Assembly: GCF_008369105.1 (NCBI RefSeq) | Contig: NZ_VINQ01000008.1 | Span: 1 to 64,000 of the forward strand | DNA: 64,000 bases | Origin: Aquicoccus porphyridii | Lineage (GTDB): Bacteria; Pseudomonadota; Alphaproteobacteria; Rhodobacterales; Rhodobacteraceae | Direction: 5' to 3' | Shown here: piece by piece, positions 38,817-47,659 of the stretch | How positions within the stretch are numbered: position 1 is the first letter of the stretch | Layout of the letters: every line of letters begins with the position of its first letter | Notes under the pieces: model-generated | The model's database searches: none | Seen by the model: only the letters and a program-made list of their open reading frames with translations | What the model was told of the DNA's origin: nothing | Made by a program: the position numbers and the translations under genes

Positions 38817-39611
38817 CTACCGAAAGAGCTGTCCCCGGGCGCGGATGATGGCGTGCAGCACCGTGGCGAGATAGGCGAGCGCGAGGATCACGAGGATATA
38901 CCACGGGCGTGTCAGGCTCAGCCCGATCACGGTGACGGTGGCAAAGAGGATCACCGCGACCAGTCGGCGCGGCACCTTGACCGTCTTGGGCGACAGGGTC
39001 TTGAGCTTGGAAATCATCAGCACGCCGACCAGCGCCAGCCAGATCGCGACCAGTGTCGGCGCGTCCCCCGGCGCGCTCAGGCCCGCTTGGGTGAGAAAGA
39101 CCGGCAAGAGCCCGAGGAAGGCCCCGGCGGGGGCGGGCACGCCGATGAAATGGCGCTTGGCCTCTTTCGTGGTGTCGGCGGCGCCCGACAGCACGTTGAA
39201 CCGCGCCAGCCGCAGGCAGGTGGCGGCAGCAAAGAGCAGGGCAAAGGTCCAGCCCATGCCACCGGTCGCGGCGAGGTGGACCTGGTAGATCAGGATGGCC
39301 GGGGCCACGCCGAAGCACAGGAAATCGGACAGCGAGTCGAGCTGTGCCCCCATCGCGGATTCGGCTCCCATACGCCGCGCCAGCAACCCGTCGAGCCCGT
39401 CGGCCAGACCCGCCAGCAGGATCAGGAACACCGCCGCGGAAAACCGCCCCTCGATGGCAAAGCGGATCGCGGTGAGACCAAAGCTCATCCCGATGAGCGT
39501 GACCATGTTGGGCATGAGCAGCAGCAGCGAGACGGGTTGGTGTTCGGCCTGATGGTCGCCCTGATGGTCGCCCTGAGGTTCGCCCGGTGTGCGATCGTCG
39601 GGGTCGATCAT
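38817..39611 (-). CDS. pssA: CDP-diacylglycerol–serine O-phosphatidyltransferase
   Basis: Membrane enzyme that makes phosphatidylserine. The 264-aa protein has the CDP-alcohol phosphatidyltransferase pattern (ADGLDGLLARRMGAESAMGAQLDSLSDF, a D-x2-D-G-x-x-A-R-x8-G-x3-D-x3-D type motif in two pieces) and about eight TM segments. Its N-terminus holds a GDHQ-type tandem repeat encoded by a 12-bp direct repeat. It is followed 3 nt later in transcription order by nothing, but is itself downstream of psd (4-nt gap), so the two steps to phosphatidylethanolamine are encoded together. Confidence 0.93.
   Translation of the reverse strand: MIDPDDRTPGEPQGDHQGDHQAEHQPVSLLLLMPNMVTLIGMSFGLTAIRFAIEGRFSAAVFLILLAGLADGLDGLLARRMGAESAMGAQLDSLSDFLCFGVAPAILIYQVHLAATGGMGWTFALLFAAATCLRLARFNVLSGAADTTKEAKRHFIGVPAPAGAFLGLLPVFLTQAGLSAPGDAPTLVAIWLALVGVLMISKLKTLSPKTVKVPRRLVAVILFATVTVIGLSLTRPWYILVILALAYLATVLHAIIRARGQLFR
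39549..39584. repeat. 12-bp tandem repeat in pssA
   Basis: Three units of CTGATGGTCGCC (the third is CTGAGGTTCGCC) lie end to end on the plus strand, encoding GEPQ-GDHQ-GDHQ near the PssA N-terminus on the minus strand. The unit length keeps the frame, so copy number could vary without breaking the gene. Confidence 0.7.
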
Positions 39612-39614
39612 GGT

Positions 39615-40298
39615 TCAGCCTTCGCCCTGTGTGCCGGTGAGATCGGCGATCGCGGTTTCGCCCGCGACCATGGTCTGGCCGATGCGCACCAGGGGGTGCG
39701 CACCTGCGGGCAGGTAGATGTCGAGCCGCGAGCCGAAGCGGATGAGGCCGAAACGCTCGCCCCGGGCCATCTCGTGGCCTTCCTCGGCCCAGCAGAGGAT
39801 GCGGCGGGCGACGAGCCCGGCGATCTGCACCACGCCATAGCGCGTGCCGTCGGGCAGGGCGACGGTGAGGCCGTTGCGTTCGTTGTCGGCCGATGCCTTG
39901 TCGAGCGAGGCGTTGAGGAATTTGCCGGGGCGATAGGCGACGCGCTCGATCCGGCCGGCGGCGGGCAGGCGGTTCACGTGGCAGTTGAACACCGACATGA
40001 AGACCGAGATCCGCGTCATTTCGGCCTCGCCAAGGCCCAGTTCGGCGGGCGGCACGGCGGGTTCGAGCAGCGAGACCACCCCGTCGGCGGGCGAGACCAT
40101 GAGGCCGGGGCGGGTCGGTGTGACTCGGGGCGGGTCGCGAAAGAAATAGTAGACCCAGACGGTCAGGCCGAGCCCGAGCCAGCCGAGCGGCGACCAGATC
40201 CAGAACAGGACCAGCGTCACCGCGCCCGCGATGGCGACGAAACGGCGGCCTTCGGGGTGCATGGGTTTGACGAAGGTGGACAGCATCGAGACAGACAT
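39615..40298 (-). CDS. psd: Phosphatidylserine decarboxylase proenzyme
   Basis: Decarboxylates phosphatidylserine to phosphatidylethanolamine after self-cleavage into a pyruvoyl enzyme. The 227-aa protein is the short PSD-A/archaetidyl-type form, with cleavage motif [10 protein letters not shown] (Gly-Ser, RFGS) near the C-terminus, an HVNRLPAAG motif and an N-terminal membrane helix ([21 protein letters not shown]). Adjacent pssA makes its substrate. The final transcript order is psd then pssA. Confidence 0.93.
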   Translation of the reverse strand: MSVSMLSTFVKPMHPEGRRFVAIAGAVTLVLFWIWSPLGWLGLGLTVWVYYFFRDPPRVTPTRPGLMVSPADGVVSLLEPAVPPAELGLGEAEMTRISVFMSVFNCHVNRLPAAGRIERVAYRPGKFLNASLDKASADNERNGLTVALPDGTRYGVVQIAGLVARRILCWAEEGHEMARGERFGLIRFGSRLDIYLPAGAHPLVRIGQTMVAGETAIADLTGTQGEG

Positions 40299-40422
40299 GG
40301 CAGGCCCTCATTTCCGATCCGCCCCGTCATAGTGAACGGGGCGGCATATGCAATCCAAACCTGTCATGGCGGCACCCCGCCGCGCGGCACCGCCGGTCAG
40401 GGCGGTGCCTTGTCGGTGTCGC

Positions 40423-41793
40423 TCAGTCGAGGACGGCGGCAACTGCCTTTGCGGTCTTGGCGACCACCTCGTCGGCCTCGTCGCGGGTGAGGCAGAAGGG
40501 CGGGGCAAAGCCGAGGATGTCACCCTGCGGCATGGCGCGTCCGATCACGCCTTCTTCGAGAAGAGCGGCCGCGATCCGGGGGCCGACCTTGTCGGACGGA
40601 TCGAAGAACTCGCGCGTGTCGCGATCCTTGACGAATTCGAGGGCGCAGAGCATGCCCTCGCCCCGGATGTCGCCGACATGGGCATGCGCGCCAAGCGCAT
40701 CCGCCATGGCGGCATTGAGGTAGGCACCGGTTTCGCCCGCGTTCTTCACGAGCTTCAATTCGTCGATCAGCTTGAGGTTGGCCACGCCGGCGGCGGCACC
40801 GATCGGGTGGGCGGAATAGGTCCAGCCATGGCCGATGGGGCCGAGCATGTCGGTGCCCTCTTCGAGCACCTTCCAGACGTCCTTGGACACGATCGACCCC
40901 GAGAGCGGCGCATAGGCCGAGGTCAGGCCCTTGGCGATGGTGATGATGTCGGGTTCCATCCCGTAATGGGTCGAGCCGAACATCGTGCCAAGGCGGCCAA
41001 AGCCGGTCACGACCTCGTCGGCAATGAGCAGGATATCGTGCTTTTTCAGTATCTTCTGGATCGCCTCCCAATACCCGGCGGGCGGGGGAACAAGCCCGCC
41101 CGTGCCCAGCACCGGCTCGCCGATGAAGGCGGCGATGGTGTCGGCGCCCTCGCGTTCGATCAGGGCTTCGAGTTCGGCGGCGCAATGGGCGGTGAAATCG
41201 GCCTCGCTCATCGAGAGGTCGTCACGGCGGTAATAATAGGGCGCGTCGGTGTGGATCACCTGTGCGAGCGGCAGGTCGAATTTCTTGTGAAACAGCTCAA
41301 GCCCGGTCAGTGAGCCGGTGACCAGCCCCGAGCCGTGATAGCCGCGCCAGCGCGAGATGATCTTTTTCTTTTCGGGGCGGTCGAGGACGTTGTTGTAATA
41401 CCAGATGAGCTTGACGTTGGTTTCATTGGCGTCCGAGCCGCCAAGCCCGAAATAGACCTTGGACATGTTGGCGGGTGCGCGGTCGAGGATCATTTTCGAA
41501 AGGGTGATCGCCGCCTCGGTGCCATGGCCGACATAGGCGTGGTAATAGGCCAGTTCGCGCGCCTGATCGGCGATTGCCTCGGCGATTTCGGGGCGGCCAT
41601 AGCCCACGTTGACGCAATAGAGCCCGGCAAAGGCATCGAGCAGGCGATTGCCCTCGCGGTCGGTGATGTGGCAGCCCGAGCCGCCGGTGATCACCCGTTG
41701 CGGCGCGTTCCCGCGGGCAAATTCGGCCAGATGGGTCGAGGGGTGAAAGAAATTGTCGCGGTCCCATTGTTCGAGTTGGTCGTTCTTCAGCAT
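40423..41793 (-). CDS. Class III aminotransferase (GABA/putrescine-type, pyruvate-dependent)
   Basis: A 456-aa PLP enzyme of the omega-aminotransferase group. The PLP Lys is K288 (IITIAKGLTSAYAP), with GGSDANETNVKL and the DEVVTGFGRLGTMFG block also typical. ATG 41793 follows AGGACCAGGA; a longer frame from 41874 reads through the intergenic region. It lies 71 bp after the semialdehyde dehydrogenase in the same direction, so a polyamine or GABA route (transamination then oxidation to succinate) is a reasonable guess; the family also includes taurine and beta-alanine transaminases. Confidence 0.85.
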   Translation of the reverse strand: MLKNDQLEQWDRDNFFHPSTHLAEFARGNAPQRVITGGSGCHITDREGNRLLDAFAGLYCVNVGYGRPEIAEAIADQARELAYYHAYVGHGTEAAITLSKMILDRAPANMSKVYFGLGGSDANETNVKLIWYYNNVLDRPEKKKIISRWRGYHGSGLVTGSLTGLELFHKKFDLPLAQVIHTDAPYYYRRDDLSMSEADFTAHCAAELEALIEREGADTIAAFIGEPVLGTGGLVPPPAGYWEAIQKILKKHDILLIADEVVTGFGRLGTMFGSTHYGMEPDIITIAKGLTSAYAPLSGSIVSKDVWKVLEEGTDMLGPIGHGWTYSAHPIGAAAGVANLKLIDELKLVKNAGETGAYLNAAMADALGAHAHVGDIRGEGMLCALEFVKDRDTREFFDPSDKVGPRIAAALLEEGVIGRAMPQGDILGFAPPFCLTRDEADEVVAKTAKAVAAVLD

Positions 41794-41864
41794 TGTCCTG
41801 GTCCTTGTCGTTGAGATGTCGCCCCGAATTTTCGGCGAAAATTCGAATGGCGCGGGGGTTGATG

Positions 41865-43340
41865 TCATGCCCAATCGCGGCAGACGTATTTGATTTCCAT
41901 GAATTCTTCCATGCCGCGGCGGGCCCCTTCGCGGCCCATGCCCGACTGCTTGGTGCCGCCAAACGGGATCGGGGCGCCGGTGACCTTGGTGCGGTTGACC
42001 GCGACCATGCCGAATTGCAATGCCCGGCTCACCCGGTAGATGCGGCGCGGGTCGAGCGAATGGACATAGGCGACCAGCCCGAATTCGCTGTCATTGGCGC
42101 GGGCGATCACCTCTTCCTCGGATTCGAAAGGCGTGATCGGGGCCACCGGGCCGAAGGTTTCCTCGCGCATGATCAATGCGCTGTCGGGCACGTCGGTGAG
42201 GACAGTCGGTTCATAGAACAGCGGACCGAGCGCGTGGCGTTTGCCGCCGCAGGCCAGTTTCGCGCCCTTGGCCACGGCGTCGGCGACGTGCTCTTCCTGC
42301 TTGGCCACGGCCTTTTCGTTCATCAGCGGGCCGATATCGGGGTCGTCCATGCCGGTGCCGATGCTGAGCGCCTTGGTGGCCTCGATGAAGCGGCGGCAGA
42401 ATTCGTCATAGACCGGGCGTTCGACATAGATGCGGTTGGCGCCAAGGCAATCCTGCCCGGAGGTGGCGAATTTGGCCATGATGGTTTCGGTCACGGCCTC
42501 GTCGAGATCGGCGCCCTTGAAGACGATCACCGGGGCGTGGCCGCCGAGTTCGAGCACCAGTTTCTTGACCGTCTCGGCGGAGGCGCGGTAGAGTAGGCGG
42601 CCCACCTCGGTCGAGCCGGTGAACGACAGCGCCCGCACGCGCGCATCGGCGGTCCAGGGGGTCACGATGTCGGAGGCTTTGCCGGTCACCACGTTGAAGA
42701 CGCCCGCCGGAAGGCCCGCGCGTTCGGCCAGTTCGGCCAGCGCCAGCGCGGAATAGGGGGTTTCGGACGAGGGATGCGCCACCACGGTGCAGCCCGCCGC
42801 CAGCGCCGCCGCGGCCTTGCGGGTGAGCATGGCGGCGGGGAAGTTCCAGGGCGTCACGAGGGCCACCACGCCCACCGGTTCGAGCCACAGTTCGACCTCG
42901 GCATCGTGCAGGTGGCTGGTGACGCCCTCGATATTTGGGCGCTTGGCCTCTTCGGCATAAAACTCAACGAAACTCGCGGCATAGTCGATCTCGCCGCGTG
43001 CTTCGGAGAGGGGTTTGCCCTGTTCCAGAACCATGATCCGGGCGAGGTCTTCGCGGTTCTCGATCATCAGGTCGAACCAACGGCGGAGCATGGTCGAGCG
43101 TTCCTGTGGCAGGAGCGCGGACCAGGTCGAAAAGGCGGTCTGGGCCACGTCGACCGCGCGGGCGGATTCGTCGGTGGACAGGCAGGCGATGTCGCCCAGT
43201 GCGCTGCCGTCGGCGGGGTTGGTGACGCCGAGCGTGGTGCCGTCCTGCGCGGCGGTCCATTTGCCGCCGATATAGGAGAACGCCCGCACCAGGCGTTTAT
43301 CGGTGATGTCGGGGTGCAGAGAGATCGCTGTGGTTTCCAT
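41865..43340 (-). CDS. gabD: NAD(P)-dependent succinate-semialdehyde dehydrogenase (GabD type)
   Basis: A 491-aa aldehyde dehydrogenase. The catalytic Cys is in GQDCLGANR (about residue 297) and the general-base Glu in LELGGHAP. The N-terminal residues and IGPLMNEKAVAKQEEHVADA fit the succinate-semialdehyde/glutarate-semialdehyde group. ATG 43340 has a strong SD (GGAGG, 7 nt); a longer reading from 43481 is not supported. It sits between an Lrp regulator (137 bp upstream) and an aminotransferase, which points to GABA or polyamine catabolism. Confidence 0.87.
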   Translation of the reverse strand: METTAISLHPDITDKRLVRAFSYIGGKWTAAQDGTTLGVTNPADGSALGDIACLSTDESARAVDVAQTAFSTWSALLPQERSTMLRRWFDLMIENREDLARIMVLEQGKPLSEARGEIDYAASFVEFYAEEAKRPNIEGVTSHLHDAEVELWLEPVGVVALVTPWNFPAAMLTRKAAAALAAGCTVVAHPSSETPYSALALAELAERAGLPAGVFNVVTGKASDIVTPWTADARVRALSFTGSTEVGRLLYRASAETVKKLVLELGGHAPVIVFKGADLDEAVTETIMAKFATSGQDCLGANRIYVERPVYDEFCRRFIEATKALSIGTGMDDPDIGPLMNEKAVAKQEEHVADAVAKGAKLACGGKRHALGPLFYEPTVLTDVPDSALIMREETFGPVAPITPFESEEEVIARANDSEFGLVAYVHSLDPRRIYRVSRALQFGMVAVNRTKVTGAPIPFGGTKQSGMGREGARRGMEEFMEIKYVCRDWA

Positions 43341-43477
43341 GACATGGCCTCCTTTGGGGGACATGTTGGACCAAGACGTGGGGGGATCGGGTCTGAATTC
43401 GGGCGTCCGAACAGACGATCCAACTGTTGGAAGGGGCCTGGGCAGGCGATCCGTCTGGCGGATTTTCCTGAATGATT

Positions 43478-43954
43478 TCAACCCAGAAGCAGGTCGAAGG
43501 GGGGTGGGGTGGGGCCTTTGACGGGTTTGGTGACGATGTAGCTATAGTAGCGGGCGAGGCCGATGCGGCGTTCGAGCAACTCGTCGATCAGGCGCTGGTA
43601 GCTGTCGATGTCGCGGGTGACGATCTGCAGGAGGTAGTCGTAACCGCCGCCGAGCGCCCAGCAGCCGGTGACTTCGTCCTGGCGCTGAACCGCGTCCTCG
43701 AAGATGCGAAAGGTGGCCGCCGTGTGGTCGGCCAGTTCGGCGGCGACGAAGACGGTGACATGGGCGGCCAGTTTCTTGAGCGCGATTTCGGCCCTGTAAC
43801 CCGTTATGAAACCAGCCTTTTCCAGCTTCTTCAACCGCTCCCAGCAGGGCGTTGGCGACAGGCCCACGCGATCGGCGAGCGCCGCCTTGGTCATGCGGCC
43901 ATCGGTCGAGAGGGTCTTGAGGATGGCAAGGTCGCGTTGGTCAAGGGGCGTCAT
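43478..43954 (-). CDS. Lrp/AsnC-family transcriptional regulator
   Basis: A 158-aa feast/famine regulator: N-terminal HTH (LDQRDLAILKTLSTDGRMTK; ALADRVGLSPTPCWERLKKLEKAG) and a C-terminal RAM effector domain (about 75–150). ATG 43954 gives the usual N-terminus; a longer frame would add unrelated sequence. It is placed just before the gabD-like and aminotransferase genes in the same direction and probably responds to an amino acid and controls them. The upstream gap contains GTTAAC element copy B. Confidence 0.9.
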   Translation of the reverse strand: MTPLDQRDLAILKTLSTDGRMTKAALADRVGLSPTPCWERLKKLEKAGFITGYRAEIALKKLAAHVTVFVAAELADHTAATFRIFEDAVQRQDEVTGCWALGGGYDYLLQIVTRDIDSYQRLIDELLERRIGLARYYSYIVTKPVKGPTPPPFDLLLG

Positions 43955-44054
43955 GCGGGGGTGGAGTCCATCGTTGTGGTGATCGGTTGGGCGAAGGTAC
44001 TGCGCGGGCGTGCCGGGGTAAACCGTGTTGCGGCCGTGAGGCACCGTTCGGAGG

Positions 44055-44182
44055 GGTTAACGGCCGTGGGCCTGCACGAAACCGGGGGGTGAATCCCGGC
44101 TGTTGCCCGGCTGTCGGGCGTGCACCGCCGCAACGCGGCGAAAATGGCGCCGAAAAGGGTTAACGATGCGCGCGCCGGGCGC
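44055..44182. repeat. Intergenic GTTAAC-bounded element, copy B
   Basis: Between the Lrp gene and the 3′ end of the RTX metalloprotease. GTTAAC occurs at 44056 and 44159, with CGGGGGGTGA at 44083 and CCGGCTGTCG at 44107, offsets 27 and 51 against 26 and 50 in copy A at 36511. The ends also share a GCG.GCGCCGGG tail. The intervening sequence is otherwise diverged. Confidence 0.7.
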
Positions 44183-44258
44183 GGGGTGCGACACGCAATC
44201 GGCGCCGGAGGTTTCCCCCCGGCGCCGGTCTGTGTTTCGCGGTCGTGGCCGCTTTGCG

Positions 44259-47200
44259 TCAGCCGAAGTCGCGCATGTCGCCCACGAGGATGCCGGTCAT
44301 CGAGATGTCGTTCTCGAACCCGGGCAGGGCGGCCATGGCGGCAGCTTCGACATCGACATTATCGGCACTAAAGCCGCTGGTGTCGGATTCAGAGTTCACG
44401 AAGACCCAGCGCGGGGCGTGGTCGGCTTCGAGCCCGACGGCGAGGCGCAGCATGTCGAGCGCGTCGCCTGCCGTGACGTCGCCGTCGCCGTTGAAATCGG
44501 CGGCGATGAAATCCTCTCCGCCCGCCGGTCCCCAGCTCGGGTTGAGGCCCACCGCGAGGCGCAGCGCTTCGAGCGCGCCGGGGGCGGACGGGGCGCCGTG
44601 GTCGGTCGCGTCATAGGGCAGCTCGGGCATGACGGTGCCCTCGGCCGTGCCAAGGGCCATGAAGGTGAAGCTGCCCGGCGTGCCACCGGCGGCGCCGCTG
44701 GCTTCGGTATCGCCGGGGCCGCGGAAGGTCGCGCCTTCCACGTCGAGCGGGTTGCCATCGCGGTCATTGACCTGCAGCGCCATGTTGGGTGGCGTGCCGA
44801 TGCGCACGTCCTCACCGGCATTGGAGATCAGCAGGTCGAGACCCGTCACGTCGCCCTCGAAGGTCAGCGAGAAATCCTGTGTGCCGTCGCCGGTGGTGTC
44901 GAAGCTCAGCAACGTGTTGGCCCCGTCGAACTCGAGGGTCGGGTCGTCCTGCATCCGGGTGAAGCGCACGAGAACCCGGTCTTCGGCACTCATATCGGTG
45001 ATGGTATCGCCATCGAGCGAATTGGCAGGGCCGGTGATGACGTCGGCGCCCGCGCCGGTGGTGATGACGTCGATGCCTGCGCCGGGGCTGAACAGGTCAT
45101 CGCCCGCGCCGCCGTCAAGCGTGTCGGCACCGGTGCCGCCGAAGATGGCGTCATTGTCATCCCCGCCAAGGATCGAGTCGTTGCCCGCGCCGCCGTCGAG
45201 CGTGTCGTTGCCGCCCAGGCCCTCGATCGTGTCGTTGCCGCCGAGGCCGAGGATCACGTCATCCTCTTCGGTGCCGACGAGGGAGTCGGCACCCGAGGTG
45301 CCGGTTTCGGTCACGTCGCCCGCGATCGCGGCGCGGCCTGCGCGCACGGCGTCGGCCACGTCGGAACTGTCGCCCGATGTTGCGACGACGACACCTTCGC
45401 TGCCCATGTCGGCGAGGGCCTCTTCGTATTCGGAAGCGGTAAACGAGCTGGATGTGCCGATGATCGGCACGGCGCCGAAGTCACGCAAGGCATCGCCCAC
45501 CGCCCCGAGCAAGAGGTCGTCGGTCGGGACCGGTTCGTCGTTGCCGGTGTCATGGCCGGGATCATCGGGATCGCGCGGGTCGGGTTCGATCTCGAGCCCG
45601 GCGGTGTCGCCTTCGCCCGACGACGTCATGCCGTCGTCATCCGTGCTTTCCGTGCTGGACAGCGCGCTGCCGCCTTCGACGTCGATATCCTCGCCGTCGA
45701 GGAAGGCCTGGATGGTGCTTTCGTCGAGGCCGTAATCGGATGCATCATGCGCCGATGCGTCGGTGGCCAGGTAGATCATCCGCGAGGCATCCTCGCGCAG
45801 GTTCAGCCCGTCACCGCGCGCCGCACGGTAGAGGCCGACCCATTGCGCCTCGGGGAAGTCGCCGCCGCTTTTGGTGGAGAGCCCGTCAAGCGTGGTCTCG
45901 AAGGCCGTGACATCGGAGGTCGATTCCAGGTGCGCCTGGTAGAGGTAGTCACCCGGAGATCCCCACGGGCTTTCGGGTTTGTCGATGAAGGAGGCGATGG
46001 AGAACTGCACGTCGGGGTTCTCGTCGCGCAGGTCGGCGGCGATCTGCTTGGCCGCGGTCACGAAATTGGGCAAATCGTCAAAGAACGAGCCCGAGAGGTC
46101 CACCAGGAAGATGAAATCGAGCGGCGGGCATTCGGGGTCTTCTTCGCCCAGAAGTTCGATCGTGGCATCGGAGAATTTCGCCTCTTCGACCCCGACAAGG
46201 GTGTTGACGCCCTCGCTGCCAGAGCCGTCGAGATGCGAGATCGTCACCACGCCGTCATCGTCGCGGTCGATCGTGTAGGCCGAGCAGGGGCCGGAGAAAT
46301 AGGCCACGTCGTGACCCGCGCCGCCGTCGAGCATGTCGTCGCCCGCGCCGCCGATCAGCTCGTCATCGCCTGCGCCGCCTTCGAGCGTGTCGTCGCCCGC
46401 GCCACCGGCGAGCATGTCGTCGCCGTCATTGCCGATCAATTCGTTGTCGGCGCCGTTGCCGATCAGCATGTCATTGCCCGAGCCGCCGGTGGCGTTCTCG
46501 ATCACCACGCCGTTGGCGATGGTGTAACCGCCAAGCTGGGTGCCGGTGCCGCCGTCGGAGATCGTCGAGACATAGCCGCCCGCGTGATAGTTGGGATCGA
46601 TAAGTTCGTTGCGCGGTTGGCTGGTGGCGCCGTCGCCGTGGTCGTCCTTCATTTCGCCGTAGGCGTCGGTCTTGCGGATCATCTCGAGGATGGCCGCGTC
46701 GGCGCTGCGCGCCTCTTGCACGAGCGAGGCGTCTTGCAGGTTGATATAGGCGTTGTTGGCGCCGGAATAGTCGATCTCGTCGGTGCCGCCGGTATCCCAG
46801 ATCGTGTAGAAGGCGCGACCGATGGAGATCGAGCCGTCGGAGCCGTCGAGATCGCGCGCGGTGCTGCCCTGATCGGTCAGGGTATAGACGGTGTTGCCGG
46901 TATGGGCCGCGGGCGCGCCATGCACCGCCTGAAGCGCGGCGATATCGAGCGCGGCCAGCGTGACGCTGTTGCCGAAGTTGGAGAAGACCTGCGTGTCGAT
47001 GCCGCCGATTTCATAGGACATCACCGTGTAGCGGGCGTTGTCGGCCTTGTTGTCGGCGGATGTGGCGGCGCTGTTCGCCCAAGCGGTGGTGCCGGAATCG
47101 GAGTTGTGCGGGTGGCTCAGCCCCAGCCCGTGACCGAGCTCGTGCAGGATCACGAAATCGGCAAAGCTGCCGGCGCCGGTCTCGGCCGCCTGGTCGTAGG

Positions 47201-47630
47201 TGGCGTTGCCCATCCGGTTGGTCAGGAACGACTGGTAATCGTCGGTCTCGTCGGGTTTGAGCATGGTGCCCGGCCCGTTCATCCAGGCCACGACGCCCGC
47301 GGTGCTGGGATAGCCGCCGGAGAAGATGATGTCGCCGGTATCGACCGACGTGTCCTCGGTAAAGCTGAGGCCGGTCGCGAGCGAGATGTGGTAGAGCGCG
47401 TTCTCGATCGCGTCGTCCCAGGCCGGGGCCGTCGTCTGATTGATCGGCTCGTGCGGGTTGTCGGCGGCGGGCGCAACGCCATACTTGTCTTCGTAGATGT
47501 CGTCGATCCGGTCGGAATCACCGGCCTCGGCGATCCAGTAGGTCAGGCTCGAACTGTCCCACTGGTTGGTGCGCTGAAGGCCCGCCAGCAATGTGTTGGA
47601 GTTTGCAGCTACTGTTTTGGAACCAGCCAT
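44259..47630 (-). CDS. Secreted serralysin-like metalloprotease with RTX, VWA and dockerin-like domains
   Basis: A 1123-aa, acidic, signal-peptide-free protein of the type I secretion kind. Domains in order: M10 protease with zinc motif HELGHGLGLSH at 163–173 and Met-turn VMSYE at 203–207; RTX nonapeptides (GGxGxDxLx) at about 380–440; a VWA domain from about 503 with MIDAS DLSGS at 511–515; a second RTX block at about 780–865; and a C-terminal pair ALEALRLAVGL / ALDMLRLAVGL with the Ca loop DFNGDGDVTAGD (about 1019–1067), dockerin-like. Presumed role: Ca-dependent extracellular protease or adhesin. The transporter genes are not in the window. Confidence 0.88.
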   Translation of the reverse strand: MAGSKTVAANSNTLLAGLQRTNQWDSSSLTYWIAEAGDSDRIDDIYEDKYGVAPAADNPHEPINQTTAPAWDDAIENALYHISLATGLSFTEDTSVDTGDIIFSGGYPSTAGVVAWMNGPGTMLKPDETDDYQSFLTNRMGNATYDQAAETGAGSFADFVILHELGHGLGLSHPHNSDSGTTAWANSAATSADNKADNARYTVMSYEIGGIDTQVFSNFGNSVTLAALDIAALQAVHGAPAAHTGNTVYTLTDQGSTARDLDGSDGSISIGRAFYTIWDTGGTDEIDYSGANNAYINLQDASLVQEARSADAAILEMIRKTDAYGEMKDDHGDGATSQPRNELIDPNYHAGGYVSTISDGGTGTQLGGYTIANGVVIENATGGSGNDMLIGNGADNELIGNDGDDMLAGGAGDDTLEGGAGDDELIGGAGDDMLDGGAGHDVAYFSGPCSAYTIDRDDDGVVTISHLDGSGSEGVNTLVGVEEAKFSDATIELLGEEDPECPPLDFIFLVDLSGSFFDDLPNFVTAAKQIAADLRDENPDVQFSIASFIDKPESPWGSPGDYLYQAHLESTSDVTAFETTLDGLSTKSGGDFPEAQWVGLYRAARGDGLNLREDASRMIYLATDASAHDASDYGLDESTIQAFLDGEDIDVEGGSALSSTESTDDDGMTSSGEGDTAGLEIEPDPRDPDDPGHDTGNDEPVPTDDLLLGAVGDALRDFGAVPIIGTSSSFTASEYEEALADMGSEGVVVATSGDSSDVADAVRAGRAAIAGDVTETGTSGADSLVGTEEDDVILGLGGNDTIEGLGGNDTLDGGAGNDSILGGDDNDAIFGGTGADTLDGGAGDDLFSPGAGIDVITTGAGADVITGPANSLDGDTITDMSAEDRVLVRFTRMQDDPTLEFDGANTLLSFDTTGDGTQDFSLTFEGDVTGLDLLISNAGEDVRIGTPPNMALQVNDRDGNPLDVEGATFRGPGDTEASGAAGGTPGSFTFMALGTAEGTVMPELPYDATDHGAPSAPGALEALRLAVGLNPSWGPAGGEDFIAADFNGDGDVTAGDALDMLRLAVGLEADHAPRWVFVNSESDTSGFSADNVDVEAAAMAALPGFENDISMTGILVGDMRDFG

Positions 47631-47659
47631 TGTGTCCCCCTCTCATAAATTTTCAAAAA

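Noticed and set aside
44900-46500. Possible CRISPR-like array
   Set aside because: The regular repeats are RTX nonapeptide codons (GGxGxDxLx) inside one open frame, without direct repeats of constant sequence and unique spacers.
44103-47648. A plus-strand frame of over 1100 codons opposite the RTX protease
   Set aside because: It is the complement of Asp/Gly-rich RTX coding sequence in a high-G+C genome; it has no family motifs and the minus strand carries clear zinc-protease and RTX motifs.
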